Assembly: GCA_900546495.1 (NCBI GenBank)
Contig: URDN01000002.1
Location: 62,001 to 126,000, forward strand
Length of the DNA: 64,000 bases
From: an uncultured Lachnospiraceae bacterium
GTDB taxonomy: Bacteria; Bacillota; Clostridia; Lachnospirales; Lachnospiraceae
Direction: 5' to 3'
Part shown: positions 23,629 to 32,855 of the stretch, piece by piece
Layout: each line of letters starts with the position of its first letter
Position numbering within the stretch: the first letter of the stretch is position 1
Position numbers and translations under genes: made by a program
Notes under the pieces: model-generated
Seen by the model: the letters and a program-made list of their open reading frames with translations, nothing else
Database searches by the model: none
What the model was told of the DNA's origin: nothing

Positions 23629-23988
23629 ATGGCTGGCTACAAAATTACTAAAAAAGATGCTTATTATACTTACGAGGCACCAGGACACAAAGAGTGCAAA
23701 TTATGCAGACTTCATGATCCGCAGGATATCGATGGTGGCAGACTGATCAACGGTCTTTCTCACTTCCTTCCAAGCGGCGGCGGCACAGAGTTCGCTGACA
23801 ACGCTATGGAGTCCATCTACTACATTGTAGAAGGAACAATGTTATTCAAAGGCGATGACGAAGTTGAGACTGTTCTTGAGGCAGGCGACAGCGTACATAT
23901 CGCACCGCACTCTAAAAAGAGCGTTACAAACATCGGAACAACAACAGCTCAGATGTTAGTAATTCTTTTACCAGAAGCTGCTAAATAA
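23629..23988 (+). CDS. Small cupin-domain protein divergent from the catabolic genes
   Basis: A 119-residue single cupin barrel (YYIVEGTMLFKGDDEVETVL near 64, EAGDSVHIAPHSKKSVTN near 84). The usual metal-binding HxH of cupin motif 1 is missing (DNAMES there) and motif 2 keeps only one His, so metal binding may be lost or differ. A paired CKLCRL near 22 is unusual. The clean coding sequence and strong ribosome binding site suggest good expression. It is divergent from the putative phloroglucinol reductase and may be a ligand-binding or isomerase-like accessory of that pathway; function unknown. Confidence 0.7.
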   Translation: MAGYKITKKDAYYTYEAPGHKECKLCRLHDPQDIDGGRLINGLSHFLPSGGGTEFADNAMESIYYIVEGTMLFKGDDEVETVLEAGDSVHIAPHSKKSVTNIGTTTAQMLVILLPEAAK

Positions 23989-24017
23989 TTCATTTAAGTG
24001 AATTATCATATCTTAAA

Positions 24018-24065
24018 AAAAGAAATCCGGTTTTCTGATCCTCAGAATTCCGGATTTCTTTTTTT
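24018..24065 (+). terminator. Cupin gene terminator
   Basis: AAGAAATCCGG / CCGGATTTCTT with an inner CTGA/CAGA-type stem and a long T-run, 30 bp past the stop. With the next terminator it fills the 306-bp gap to the transporter genes. Confidence 0.8.
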
Positions 24066-24173
24066 CCATATTTTTTCCTACTGCTCTCATACTTTTTTCT
24101 ATTTATTATTTATATAAAATCAACAAAACCACTTTTCTTCAAAAACGAAAGCCACAAAACTTCCACCCATGAA

Positions 24174-24208
24174 AAAACCGGCATCTGTTTTACTCAGACA
24201 CCGGTTTT
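24174..24208 (-). terminator. Terminator of the trpXYZ-type operon
   Basis: AAAACCGG / CCGGTTTT with inner TCTG/CAGA, followed by a T-run on the minus strand. It is 87 bp past the ATPase stop. Confidence 0.75.
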
Positions 24209-24294
24209 GTTATCTTCTATTCCCATATAATATTATTTTTGTATCAAGTTTTTCTTTTCCTTCTTTATCACAAATTTTCAATCACCTGAAGCAA

Positions 24295-25095
24295 TTATGA
24301 TAACAGGATTCGGTCATTATCAAGCTGTGCTCCAACACCCTCCTTGAATTTTTCCAGAAGATCTGCAACGGTCAGACCTTTGCGTTCCTCTTCTTTCACA
24401 TCCAGTACGATCTCACCGGAATTCATCATCAGCGTCCGGTTGCCCAGATCCAATGCTGACTGCATGTTATGTGTGATCATCAGACAGGTAATCTTATTTT
24501 CTGCCACGATCCGTTTTGTCAGATTCAACACTTTTTCTGCTGTTGCCGGATCCAGTGCCGCCGTATGCTCATCCAAAAGTAAAATTTTGGGAGTTACCAC
24601 AGTTGCCATCAAAAGTGTCAACGCCTGACGCTGTCCGCCGGAAAGCAGTCCAACCGGGTTTTTCATACGGTCTTCCAGTCCCATATCAAGTAAAGCAAGT
24701 TTTTCACGAAACATCTGTTTTTCTTTCTGGGAAATCCTGCTGAAGAACTTTCCTCTTGAAGCAGAAGCTCTCAGATAGGCCAGTGCCAGATTCTCCTCTA
24801 TACTCATATTCGGAGCGGTACCTTTCATCGGATCCTGAAACAGATGTCCGATGTATTTGCTTCTCTTATGTTCTTTTTCGTATGTAATATCTTTTCCATC
24901 CAGGATTACAGCACCTTCATCTGCGAAGAACGTTCCACAGATGGCATTGAACATGGTTGATTTTCCGGCACCGTTACTTCCGATGATAGTTGCAAAATCA
25001 CCATCCTGTAATTCCAGATTCAGATGAGACAATGCCTTTTTCTCATTTACGGTACCCGGATTAAAGGTTTTTGATATATCAATTAATTGGAGCAT
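24295..25095 (-). CDS. trpZ: ABC transporter ATP-binding protein (COG1101 type)
   Basis: 266-residue ATPase: Walker A GSNGAGKST (near 38), Q-loop LFQDPMKGTAPNMS (near 90), signature LLSGGQRQALTLL (near 150), Walker B ILLLDEHTAALDP (near 174) and switch His in MITHNM. The start at 25095 (MLQLIDISKTF) overlaps the permease stop by one base (TAATG). It belongs to the COG2984/COG4120/COG1101 transporter group; the T-box upstream with a UGG specifier argues for tryptophan or a precursor as substrate. Confidence 0.88.
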   Translation of the reverse strand: MLQLIDISKTFNPGTVNEKKALSHLNLELQDGDFATIIGSNGAGKSTMFNAICGTFFADEGAVILDGKDITYEKEHKRSKYIGHLFQDPMKGTAPNMSIEENLALAYLRASASRGKFFSRISQKEKQMFREKLALLDMGLEDRMKNPVGLLSGGQRQALTLLMATVVTPKILLLDEHTAALDPATAEKVLNLTKRIVAENKITCLMITHNMQSALDLGNRTLMMNSGEIVLDVKEEERKGLTVADLLEKFKEGVGAQLDNDRILLS

Positions 25096-26027
25096 TACAG
25101 ATTCCCTCCCCGTCTTCTTTTTGCGATTGCTGCACGTTTTGTTTTTGCAAACGCTGCTTTCTGTTTCAGATACGGCAGAGAAATCGCTACTGCTACGATA
25201 ATGGATGATACCAGTTTCAGACATTCTGCCGGCACATTGAATCGAAGTGCGATTGCCACGATAAAACGATACAGACAGCTTCCAAGGATGACTCCAAAGA
25301 TTCTTTTTGCCACATGTCCTTTTCCAACCAGTGTCTCTCCGATGATCAGACTCGCCAGAGCAATGGTCACCTGACCAGTTCCGATATTGATATCACAGGA
25401 TTTCTGATACTGAGCCAGCAGTCCACCGGAAAGTCCGGTCATAGCGTTTGCCACACACAGTCCAACGGTAATGGTAAACACCGGACTGATAGAGGAAGCT
25501 CTCACCATAAAAGCATTATCACCGGTTGCCCGAATAGAAAGTCCCAGTCTCGTTCCCAAAAACCAGATCAGAATCACTGCCACAATCAGGATGACGATCA
25601 AAATAGCAATGATTTCATACCAGTTTCCACCGATTTTGTCCTTTGCCAGCGTAAAAATTGTATCATTGGCAAACAGATTGATGGTAGAAGAAAATCCCAT
25701 AACCGCGATATTAATGGTATACAAACCGGTATTTACGATAATTCCGGCCAAAATGGACTCAACGCCCAGTCTGGTCTGAAGAAATGCCGTTACAAATCCC
25801 GAGATCACACCGGCACCTGTCGCTGCCAGAAGTCCCAGAAACGGGTGTCCCTGCAGGGTTACCATGGCACACACGGCGCATCCCAGGGTAAAACATCCAT
25901 CGGTGGAAAGATCCGCAATATTTAAAATTGAAAATGATACAAACAGCGCCAGCGCTACCAGCGCATAGATACATCCAAGTTCAATTGCACTCTGTGCAAG
26001 TGATACTGTAAAAATTGAAGATAACAT
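25095..26027 (-). CDS. trpY: ABC transporter permease (COG4120 type)
   Basis: A 310-residue membrane protein with about eight to nine hydrophobic segments, of the branched-chain amino-acid/ribose permease fold (ALVALALFVSFSILNIADLS near 20, GVISGFVTAFLQTRLGVESILAGIIVNTG near 68). It forms the channel of the importer with the lipoprotein upstream and the ATPase downstream. The C-terminus is very basic. It starts 21 bp after the lipoprotein gene. Confidence 0.87.
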   Translation of the reverse strand: MLSSIFTVSLAQSAIELGCIYALVALALFVSFSILNIADLSTDGCFTLGCAVCAMVTLQGHPFLGLLAATGAGVISGFVTAFLQTRLGVESILAGIIVNTGLYTINIAVMGFSSTINLFANDTIFTLAKDKIGGNWYEIIAILIVILIVAVILIWFLGTRLGLSIRATGDNAFMVRASSISPVFTITVGLCVANAMTGLSGGLLAQYQKSCDINIGTGQVTIALASLIIGETLVGKGHVAKRIFGVILGSCLYRFIVAIALRFNVPAECLKLVSSIIVAVAISLPYLKQKAAFAKTKRAAIAKRRRGGNL

Positions 26028-26048
26028 AATAAGTTTTTGCTCCTAATC

Positions 26049-27116
26049 TTATTCAAATTCCTGAGCAGTTGTAGTCTCTTTTACCTGCTCACACATAGTA
26101 GCAAACATGCTGTAATCCAGACCGATTTTTTCTGCTGTGTCTGTATTGATGGTTGCGATACCATTATTCATAGTCTGTACCGGAGTCGTTGCCGGATCAG
26201 CACCGTTTACCAGAATATCTACTACCATATCAGCTGTTGCTTTTCCAAGTTCTTCGTAATTTACACCGTATCCGCAGAATGCACCGTTTAATGCGAAGGA
26301 ATCAGCACCACAATACTGTGCGACTTTTGCATCCTGGAATTTTTCAAAAATTGCAAGTTCTGCTGTCATAACGGTATTATCAGTTGGGGTAAATACTGCT
26401 TCACAGCCTGCTGCGATCAGAGCATCTGCTGCAAGAGATACCTCATCGTTGGTTGTTCCTGTTTTTTCCACATATTCAATTCCTTTTGCATCCAGATATT
26501 CTTTTGCATCTGCGATCGGCTGTGTAGAGGAATCCTGTCCTTTATCATATAACAGACCTACTTTTTTGATATCCGGCTGCGCTGCCAGCATCAGATCCAT
26601 AATTGCATCTGTATCCAGCATATCGGATGTACCCGTGATATTGCTTCCCGGTTTATCCATGCTCTCTACAAGACCTGTAATAACAGGATCAGATACTGCG
26701 GAAAATACGACCGGTGTCTGTGTTTCTTCTGTTGCTGCCTGCATTACCATTGCTACCGGTGTTGCTACCGGAACAATTGCATCTACGTTATCGTTGATCA
26801 GGTCGCTTGCAATCTGGTTCATAACTGTCGCATCTGCCTGACCATTATATGTGTGGTTTGCATAATCAAATGTTACACCAAGTTCTTTCCCTTTTGCATC
26901 CAGTTCTTCTTTTACGGCTTTTACGATCTGGTTTAAAGAGGCATCGTCAACATACTGAACAATTCCTACCTGATAAACTTTGCCATCTGCTGTTTCTTCT
27001 GTTGCAGAAGTGGTATTCCCTGCATCCTTCTGATCGTTTGACTGACCACCGCAGCCTGCCAGAACTGTTACTGCCATTGCACACCCAAGTGCCATTGCCA
27101 AAAATCTCTTTTTCAT
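26049..27116 (-). CDS. trpX: ABC transporter substrate-binding lipoprotein (ABC_sub_bind family)
   Basis: 355 residues with a lipoprotein signal ending in LAGC (MKKRFLAMALGCAMAVTVLA then GC) and a periplasmic-binding fold (VYQVGIVQYVDDASLNQIVK near 46, PVVFSAVSDPVITGL near 140). It is the COG2984 solute-binding protein that catches substrate outside the membrane. The start at 27116 follows GAGGAGAG by 7 nt. It is first in the operon and directly follows the T-box terminator. The T-box points to tryptophan; other aromatic ligands cannot be ruled out. Confidence 0.88.
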   Translation of the reverse strand: MKKRFLAMALGCAMAVTVLAGCGGQSNDQKDAGNTTSATEETADGKVYQVGIVQYVDDASLNQIVKAVKEELDAKGKELGVTFDYANHTYNGQADATVMNQIASDLINDNVDAIVPVATPVAMVMQAATEETQTPVVFSAVSDPVITGLVESMDKPGSNITGTSDMLDTDAIMDLMLAAQPDIKKVGLLYDKGQDSSTQPIADAKEYLDAKGIEYVEKTGTTNDEVSLAADALIAAGCEAVFTPTDNTVMTAELAIFEKFQDAKVAQYCGADSFALNGAFCGYGVNYEELGKATADMVVDILVNGADPATTPVQTMNNGIATINTDTAEKIGLDYSMFATMCEQVKETTTAQEFE

Positions 27117-27151
27117 GTTTTTACTCTCCTCTTTTTCATGTTTCATGGTTT

Positions 27152-27445
27152 AAAAAAACCGTCTCAGGATAAACTTATCCTGAGACGGTAATAAACTGAA
27201 TTATTATCGCGGTACCACTCAAATTGGCGTGACGCCCACTCTGATTATGTACGTATTCATACATACCGACTGGATAACGGGTTCGGCTCCCGGCATACCC
27301 TACTCTCAAATCCATTTCAGGCAGCCCTCAAAAGTCCATTCAGCTTTCTCCTCATACTGCACTCACACCAGCGGCAGCTCTCTGAAAATCGGTTCGACAT
27401 TACTGTCTCCAGCCTACTACTCTTTTTCAACGGTTTCAACTTGCT
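27152..27445 (-). ncRNA. T-box riboswitch, tryptophan (UGG) specifier
   Basis: Read on the minus strand, it has an AG-bulge region (CAGAGAGCTGCCGCTGGTG), a specifier loop CTGAATGGACTTTTGAGGG in which TGG (27338-27336) is the codon, the T-box core AGTGGTACCGCG (27219-27208) and a terminator whose arms ACCGTCTCAGGATAA and TTATCCTGAGACGGT (27189-27158) end in seven T. Uncharged tRNA-Trp would stabilise the antiterminator and switch on the transporter. Confidence 0.9.
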
Positions 27446-27461
27446 TTCTTATATGTGCTTT

Positions 27462-27490
27462 AGTCTATTACATTCTTGAAGTTTTGTCAA
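27462..27490 (-). promoter_or_regulatory. Promoter of the T-box transcript
   Basis: On the minus strand, consensus TTGACA (27490-27485), 17 bp and TAGACT (27467-27462). The start would be near 27455, just before T-box stem I. Confidence 0.7.
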
Positions 27491-27515
27491 TCAGTTTTCT
27501 GATTTTTCTCACATT

Positions 27516-28460
27516 TTACGAGAAGTATACAAGACTGTCTTCCGGTTCTTCTGCTTTTACTACTTCTTTTGCATACAGAACAGGACCTTTACCACGATAT
27601 TCCTTAGCAAACTCATTGTGGATCTGTGCGGTCACATATGCCCATGATTTGTGTGGAATCTCCATCGCTTTATCATACTTGCATTTCAGACCGATAAACT
27701 GAATATCCTCTACACAACAGGTCATGGCAAAACGTCCCGGTACCATGATCGGTTTCTTGCCAAATTTATCCGGTCGGTAGATCAGCCCCAGAAAACGGAC
27801 AGTCTTGCCTTCGTATTTCTGCGGATTATCCTGTACATCCAGGTAGAAAATACCGTAATCTGCATCGGTGATCTCAATCACATCCTGATCCAGATCATAT
27901 GGAAGTTCGTCTGCATCACTCTCATCAATGGTTCCATCCGCACGCTCATATACGATCTGCGCACGACGGTTTACTGCTTTGATGGTTCTGCGGAATTTTG
28001 CCTTCGGAGTATCTTCGGTACAACGGTTAAAAATAACCACATCTGTATTAAATACCTGCTCCATCATCATGGCACGCATATTTGTCAAAAACAGTTCAAA
28101 TGTAGAAGCATCAATCGTTGCCAGAGACTGCACAATCTCCCATCCTTTCGGGAGTTTCATTTCCAGAATCTTGGCAGCTTCCCATGTACCGTTATACTCG
28201 ATAAATACTTGATCCGGCTTGATGGTCTCATCACAGTCTTTCAGATATTCTTCGGTAAATTCTTCTTCGGACTCTACTGCCACAACCGTAATTTTGTCTT
28301 TTTCCAGTGCTTCTTCATCGTATTCTTCATCGCCATCTTCACAGGCAATGATCAGACTGCGGGAGCCGATTCCAAAATCATTCTCCTGAAGGGTCTGAGT
28401 GATCAGGGACGTCTTTCCACTGTCCATAAAACCGGTAAATAAATATACTGGTATATCCAT
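27516..28460 (-). CDS. CobW-like GTPase fused to a DUF1980/TIGR03943-type C-terminal domain
   Basis: 314 residues. The N-terminal part is a P-loop GTPase of the COG0523 class (YLFTGFMDSGKTSL near 6-19; FNRCTED near 150 as NKxD-like). It lacks the CxCC metal motif of its neighbour and has the acidic CEDGDEEYDEEALEKD there. The C-terminal part (from about 215: YEGKTVRFLGLIYRP, VPGRFAMTCCVEDIQFIGL) resembles the OB-like end of YcgQ/TIGR03943 proteins, often encoded beside COG0523 genes. The fusion joins two parts of a presumed metal-handling system. The start at 28460 (MDIPVYLF) is 109 bp after the His-rich paralogue. Confidence 0.75.
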   Translation of the reverse strand: MDIPVYLFTGFMDSGKTSLITQTLQENDFGIGSRSLIIACEDGDEEYDEEALEKDKITVVAVESEEEFTEEYLKDCDETIKPDQVFIEYNGTWEAAKILEMKLPKGWEIVQSLATIDASTFELFLTNMRAMMMEQVFNTDVVIFNRCTEDTPKAKFRRTIKAVNRRAQIVYERADGTIDESDADELPYDLDQDVIEITDADYGIFYLDVQDNPQKYEGKTVRFLGLIYRPDKFGKKPIMVPGRFAMTCCVEDIQFIGLKCKYDKAMEIPHKSWAYVTAQIHNEFAKEYRGKGPVLYAKEVVKAEEPEDSLVYFS

Positions 28461-28568
28461 AATTATTCGTTTCTCTCTTTTCTGTAATTTTTGCTTTCTG
28501 CGTGGTTTCAAAAGAAAACTTTTTCCGATATAGCAATGCTGACCGCACTTCCATATCGGAATCCGTTT

Positions 28569-29663
28569 TTAGTTCAGTTCAAATAATTCTTCTAACTTAT
28601 GCTCGTCGATGTCTGTACCAATGACACAGAGACGTCCGGTATAATCCGGTTCACCGTCACGCAACTCGTACTCGCCCGGAACCATGTCGAAATAGATCCA
28701 TGTGCCGTCTTCTGCCGGAACCATTCCTTTTGCACGTAAAATTGTGCCGTAGTCTTCGGTATCGCAGAATGTTTTCAGGATAGACTCAATCTTCTCTTTT
28801 GTATATTTATGAGGAGTCTCTTTGCCCCAGCTGATAAATACTTCATCTGCATCATGGTCATGATGGTGATGATCGTGGTCGTGGCATCCGCAGGTGCATC
28901 CTTCGCCGTGTTCGTGATCATGGTCATGGTGGTGTTCATGCTCGTGCTCGTGGTCATGATCGTGATGATGCTCATGCTCGTGATCGTGGTCATGGTCGTG
29001 ATGATGCTCATGCTCGTGATCATGATGATGTTCTTCGTACTCTTTCATCATTTCCTGCATCAGAGAATCCTGCTGCTCAATTACTTTCAGGATCTGCTCT
29101 CCTGAAATAGAATCCCACGGAGTTGTAATGATGGCAGCCTTCGGATTTAATTTCTGAATCTCTTTTACGCAAAGTTCCAGTTTTTCCTCTTTCATATTCT
29201 GAGTTCTGCTTAAAACAACGGTTGTTGCATTTTCAATCTGGTTGTTGAAAAATTCACCAAATGCTTTCATCTGTTTGGTTGCTTTCATTGCGTTTGCAAC
29301 TGTTACCAATGCATTTAATTTTACATCATGATCTTTCTCCATGTCTTTTACAGAAGACATAACATCAGAAAGTTTGCCAACTCCAGACGGCTCGATGAGA
29401 ATACGATCCGGATGATAAGTCTCGATCACTTCATTTAAGCTGCGGTTGAAATCGCCAACCAGTGAACAGCAGATACAGCCGGAATTCAGCTCTTTGATCT
29501 CGATACCGGAATCTTTTAAAAATCCGCCGTCGATACCAACTTCGCCGTATTCATTCTCAACCAGAACTACTTTCTCACCTGAGAAAACTTCTTCCAGCAT
29601 TTTTTTAATAAAAGTTGTTTTTCCGGCTCCAAGGAATCCGGAAATAATGTCTATTTTTGTCAT
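28569..29663 (-). CDS. COG0523 (CobW/YciC-type) metallochaperone GTPase with a long His-rich loop
   Basis: 364 residues. GTPase motifs: SGFLGAGKTTF (8-18) and the metal-binding GCICCSL (Cys 63, 65, 66). Between the GTPase and C-terminal CobW_C domains is a run of His-Asp and His-Glu repeats (about 210-275) broken by CTCGCH. Such proteins insert or deliver zinc, nickel or cobalt; the loop could store or sense metal. The repeat DNA is internally repetitive (28857-29030), so length may vary between strains. It precedes the second COG0523 gene. Confidence 0.88.
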   Translation of the reverse strand: MTKIDIISGFLGAGKTTFIKKMLEEVFSGEKVVLVENEYGEVGIDGGFLKDSGIEIKELNSGCICCSLVGDFNRSLNEVIETYHPDRILIEPSGVGKLSDVMSSVKDMEKDHDVKLNALVTVANAMKATKQMKAFGEFFNNQIENATTVVLSRTQNMKEEKLELCVKEIQKLNPKAAIITTPWDSISGEQILKVIEQQDSLMQEMMKEYEEHHHDHEHEHHHDHDHDHEHEHHHDHDHEHEHEHHHDHDHEHGEGCTCGCHDHDHHHHDHDADEVFISWGKETPHKYTKEKIESILKTFCDTEDYGTILRAKGMVPAEDGTWIYFDMVPGEYELRDGEPDYTGRLCVIGTDIDEHKLEELFELN

Positions 29664-29726
29664 TTTATATCATCCTTTCTTAACTTTTGAATTTCCACCC
29701 TTTGACAAATTATTTTAAGTCTGAAA

Positions 29727-30638
29727 TCAGGAATTGTCAAGGTGTGTCACATACCCCTTCAATCCCATAAATGCAGGGTGATAGGACTCTTTTGCCCGGC
29801 GCAGACCTTCCACGCCACTGTCATCCTCACGGTTGACGTACGGATAACCTTCTGCTGCGTGTTCCGCAAACTGTTGATTGATCATTGGGTAAGCACCCGG
29901 CACATCTGCAAACGCCTTCTCGATATGCACCACATACATATCTTTATTTAATTCTTCTCCAATGGCAAACGCCACCACATCCCCTTCCGGTTCCAGCCGC
30001 AACAAGCCACCTGTCAGATGAAGTTCTTTTACCAGACGCAGCGCATTAAAGGTCACGCACAGCTCGTCCAGTTTTTCCTCATCCTGCTCACAGTCGTTGA
30101 TTCTGCGCCATTCCAGCCCCATCTGAAAACAGTCTTCCACATTTTCATCCGTAATTGGCTCATATACCCAGTTCGGATACAGGCTTTTAAATTTATTTAC
30201 ATGGTTCTTTTTACCGTGATATTTCTTTCCGGATAATGCTACCAGTTTTTCCCGCTCATACACATAATCCGCCAGATCACGCTCATACTCCACCTGATAT
30301 TTTCCCGGAAACCATTCTTCCAACTGCTCCACATCCTTTGGTGTTGTCAGATGCAGCGCAAACGGCTTTCCATCTTCCGCAAAATATTCTTCCAGCGTCA
30401 GAATCGCCTGTTTTACTTTTTCCGGATCGCCAAGAGGCATGGATACACTGGTAAAATCCGTCAGATCCGCAAAAATCAGACAGTCATTGACCAGTGCATA
30501 ACCCGTTTTATATTTTCTGCCCCAGAGATAGATGTTTGCAAAACACATGTCACATCCTTTGTCCTGTTTTGCATCCAGATAAGCATCCATCCACTCCTTA
30601 TCGGACAGTTGTACCTTTTTCACTTTCAGTCTGCTCAT
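29727..30638 (-). CDS. DUF2156 protein (GNAT-like acyltransferase fold)
   Basis: 303 residues matching the DUF2156 family, related to the C-terminal catalytic domain of phosphatidylglycerol lysyltransferase. Visible signatures are CDMCFANIYLWGRKYK (near 30), GKKYHGKKNHVNKFKS (near 134) and YVNREDDSGVEGLRRAKESY near the end. The family has no settled activity; aminoacyl or acyl transfer is assumed. The start MSRLKVKKVQ is chosen over upstream ATGs because GGAAAGGA is then properly spaced. It may share a transcript with the His-rich GTPase, 63 bp away. Confidence 0.78.
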   Translation of the reverse strand: MSRLKVKKVQLSDKEWMDAYLDAKQDKGCDMCFANIYLWGRKYKTGYALVNDCLIFADLTDFTSVSMPLGDPEKVKQAILTLEEYFAEDGKPFALHLTTPKDVEQLEEWFPGKYQVEYERDLADYVYEREKLVALSGKKYHGKKNHVNKFKSLYPNWVYEPITDENVEDCFQMGLEWRRINDCEQDEEKLDELCVTFNALRLVKELHLTGGLLRLEPEGDVVAFAIGEELNKDMYVVHIEKAFADVPGAYPMINQQFAEHAAEGYPYVNREDDSGVEGLRRAKESYHPAFMGLKGYVTHLDNS

Positions 30639-30784
30639 ATATAATAACATTTCCTTTCCAGACTTACACAAAATATGATGCTTCCATCTGATTTCACTTA
30701 TAAAACCATTAGAATATTTTTTCTGATTCCATTCACAAAATCACATAACTACACATTTTTCCATCATTCGATATCTTCATATGT

Positions 30785-32521
30785 TTATGCCAGATTTGCC
30801 ATCTCGCATAACTTCTGATAAATGCCGCCCTTTGCAACCAGTTCTTCATGGGTACCACTCTCCTCGATGCCATTTTCCGTCAGCACCAGAATACGTTCTG
30901 CATTTCGGATAGTTGACAGGCGGTGTGCAATTACGAAAGTAGTACGTCCTTTTGCAAGAATCTCCAGAGATTCCTGAACGACTTTCTCACTTTCATTATC
31001 CAATGCGGAAGTTGCCTCGTCAAAAATCAGAATCGGCGGATTTTTCAAAAATACACGGGCAATGGACAAACGCTGTTTCTGTCCACCGGACAACTTAACA
31101 CCACGCTGTCCGATATCCGTATCATATCCATCCGGAAAACTCATGATAAATTCATGAGCATTGGCTTCTTTTGCCGCTTTGATAACATCTTCCCTGCTGG
31201 CCTCCGGCTTACCGTAACGGATGTTTTCCAGAATCGTTCCCGCAAACAGATATACATCCTGCTGCACGATTCCGATATGGTTGCGCAGATCCGACAGTTT
31301 GATCTTGCGGATATCCTGACCATCCACCCGGATCGTACCATCTGTCACATCGTAAAAACGTGGAATCAGGCTGCACAGTGTACTTTTTCCTGCACCGGAA
31401 CTTCCCACCAGCGCCACATACTCTCCTGCCGGGACTTCCAGATTTACATGGTTCAGCACCATCTGATCACTGTCAGCATAATGGAAAGACACATTTTCAA
31501 AACCAATCTCGCCTTTCACTTCCTGCATTGGCTGCGCATCCGGCGCGTCTTTGATATCAGGAACTACAGAGATCATCTCCATAAAACGCTCAAATCCGGA
31601 ATAACCATTCTGGAACTGTTCCGTAAAGTCAATCAGCGTTTTGATCGGCTCTGTAAATACATTAATATACAGTAAAAATGTGATCAGATCCGTGATATTT
31701 CCTTTTCCACGGGCGATCATCATTCCACCAGACAGTATAACTACAACGGTAATTGCTGTTGTAAAAGCGGTCAGACCGGCATTGTAGCCGCCCATGTATC
31801 GATAACTGTTTTTCTTTGCATCCAAAAATCCGTCATTACCCTTTTTGAACTTCTTATTTTCAATTTCCTCGTTGGCAAAAGATTTTACCACGCGGATACC
31901 GGACAGATTATCCTCGATCTGACTGTTAATATCTGCAATTTTCACACGGTTCATACGAAAGGCGCACTTCATTTTTTTATTAAACACATAAGCGTATACC
32001 AGCATGAACGGCACCAAGGCAAATGCTGCCACTGTCAGCCGCGGACTGATATTTATCATAATAACGAAAGCACCGATGATACGAATCAGTGAAATCACAA
32101 TATTTTCCGGTCCGTGATGCAGCAGCTCCGTAATATCAAACAAATCCGACGTGATTCTAGACATTAACTGGCCGACTTTCTGATCATCGTAGAAACGGAA
32201 AGACAATTTCTGATAATGCGAAAAAATCTCCGCACGCATGTCGTACTCGATTTTTGCACCCATGACATGTCCGTAATTCGCTATAAAATAATTGCAGTAA
32301 CATTGTACGGCAATCAGCACCAGCATGATAATGCCAAGACGCAGAATGGTGTGCAACGCCTGACTGCTTTCCCAGTGAACCACCTCAGATGTGATATAAC
32401 GCACCACCAGCGGAATTACTAACGATACCGCAGCAGCGCCAAATGCGAAAATCATATCTGCAATAAAAATTCCCATATATGGTTTGTAATATGAAAACAA
32501 CTTCTTTAAATTTTTCCTCAT
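30785..32521 (-). CDS. ABC exporter half-transporter (membrane and ATPase domains fused)
   Basis: 578 residues: six transmembrane helices (about 15-300) followed by an ATPase domain with Walker A VGSSGAGKSTLCSLIPRF (near 367), Q-loop, signature KLSGGQKQRLSIARVF (near 472), Walker B ILIFDEATSALD and switch IAHRLST. It is of the MsbA/YfiBC type and probably works as a homodimer, since no partner is adjacent. Substrate (lipid, drug or peptide) cannot be inferred. A promoter lies at 32566-32595. Confidence 0.88.
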   Translation of the reverse strand: MRKNLKKLFSYYKPYMGIFIADMIFAFGAAAVSLVIPLVVRYITSEVVHWESSQALHTILRLGIIMLVLIAVQCYCNYFIANYGHVMGAKIEYDMRAEIFSHYQKLSFRFYDDQKVGQLMSRITSDLFDITELLHHGPENIVISLIRIIGAFVIMINISPRLTVAAFALVPFMLVYAYVFNKKMKCAFRMNRVKIADINSQIEDNLSGIRVVKSFANEEIENKKFKKGNDGFLDAKKNSYRYMGGYNAGLTAFTTAITVVVILSGGMMIARGKGNITDLITFLLYINVFTEPIKTLIDFTEQFQNGYSGFERFMEMISVVPDIKDAPDAQPMQEVKGEIGFENVSFHYADSDQMVLNHVNLEVPAGEYVALVGSSGAGKSTLCSLIPRFYDVTDGTIRVDGQDIRKIKLSDLRNHIGIVQQDVYLFAGTILENIRYGKPEASREDVIKAAKEANAHEFIMSFPDGYDTDIGQRGVKLSGGQKQRLSIARVFLKNPPILIFDEATSALDNESEKVVQESLEILAKGRTTFVIAHRLSTIRNAERILVLTENGIEESGTHEELVAKGGIYQKLCEMANLA

Positions 32522-32565
32522 GTTCTGTTTCCCCTTTACTATTTACGATGAGTGAACTGTAGTCT

Positions 32566-32595
32566 AATATACTACATCCATCTAAAAAAAGTCAA
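32566..32595 (-). promoter_or_regulatory. Predicted promoter of the ABC exporter
   Basis: On the minus strand, TTGACT (32595-32590), 18 bp and TATATT (32571-32566). The rest of the 334-bp gap to the LUD gene holds no recognisable structure beyond a weak plus-strand TTGACT near 32733. Confidence 0.45.
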
Positions 32596-32855
32596 ATCAA
32601 CGGTGTTCACTGTCTCCAACATTCCTATTACACTGTATCTGTCTGACCGCAAAATCAGTCTATCCCCCCATCGCTCACATTGCCCGCCTTTTTTGCAAGA
32701 AGTTTGTCTATTCTAACAGTTCTCACATCTCTTGACTTTCTCTTCTGATTGGTTCACTATATTTTTATACATATTGTAATACTGTAAGGATTCCGCAGTG
32801 GTCTTCTTTTTTTGCACTGCCGATTATCGCAGTATTTCAGCGAGGAGGTTATTTT

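Noticed and set aside
28857..29030. Tandem repeat array or CRISPR-like locus
   Set aside because: The repeats are short degenerate codons for His, Asp and Glu in frame within a complete protein, with no spacers.
28809..29105. Plus-strand frame rich in Val and Met opposite the His-rich gene
   Set aside because: It is the antisense of the His-Asp/Glu repeat codons and has no signals of its own.
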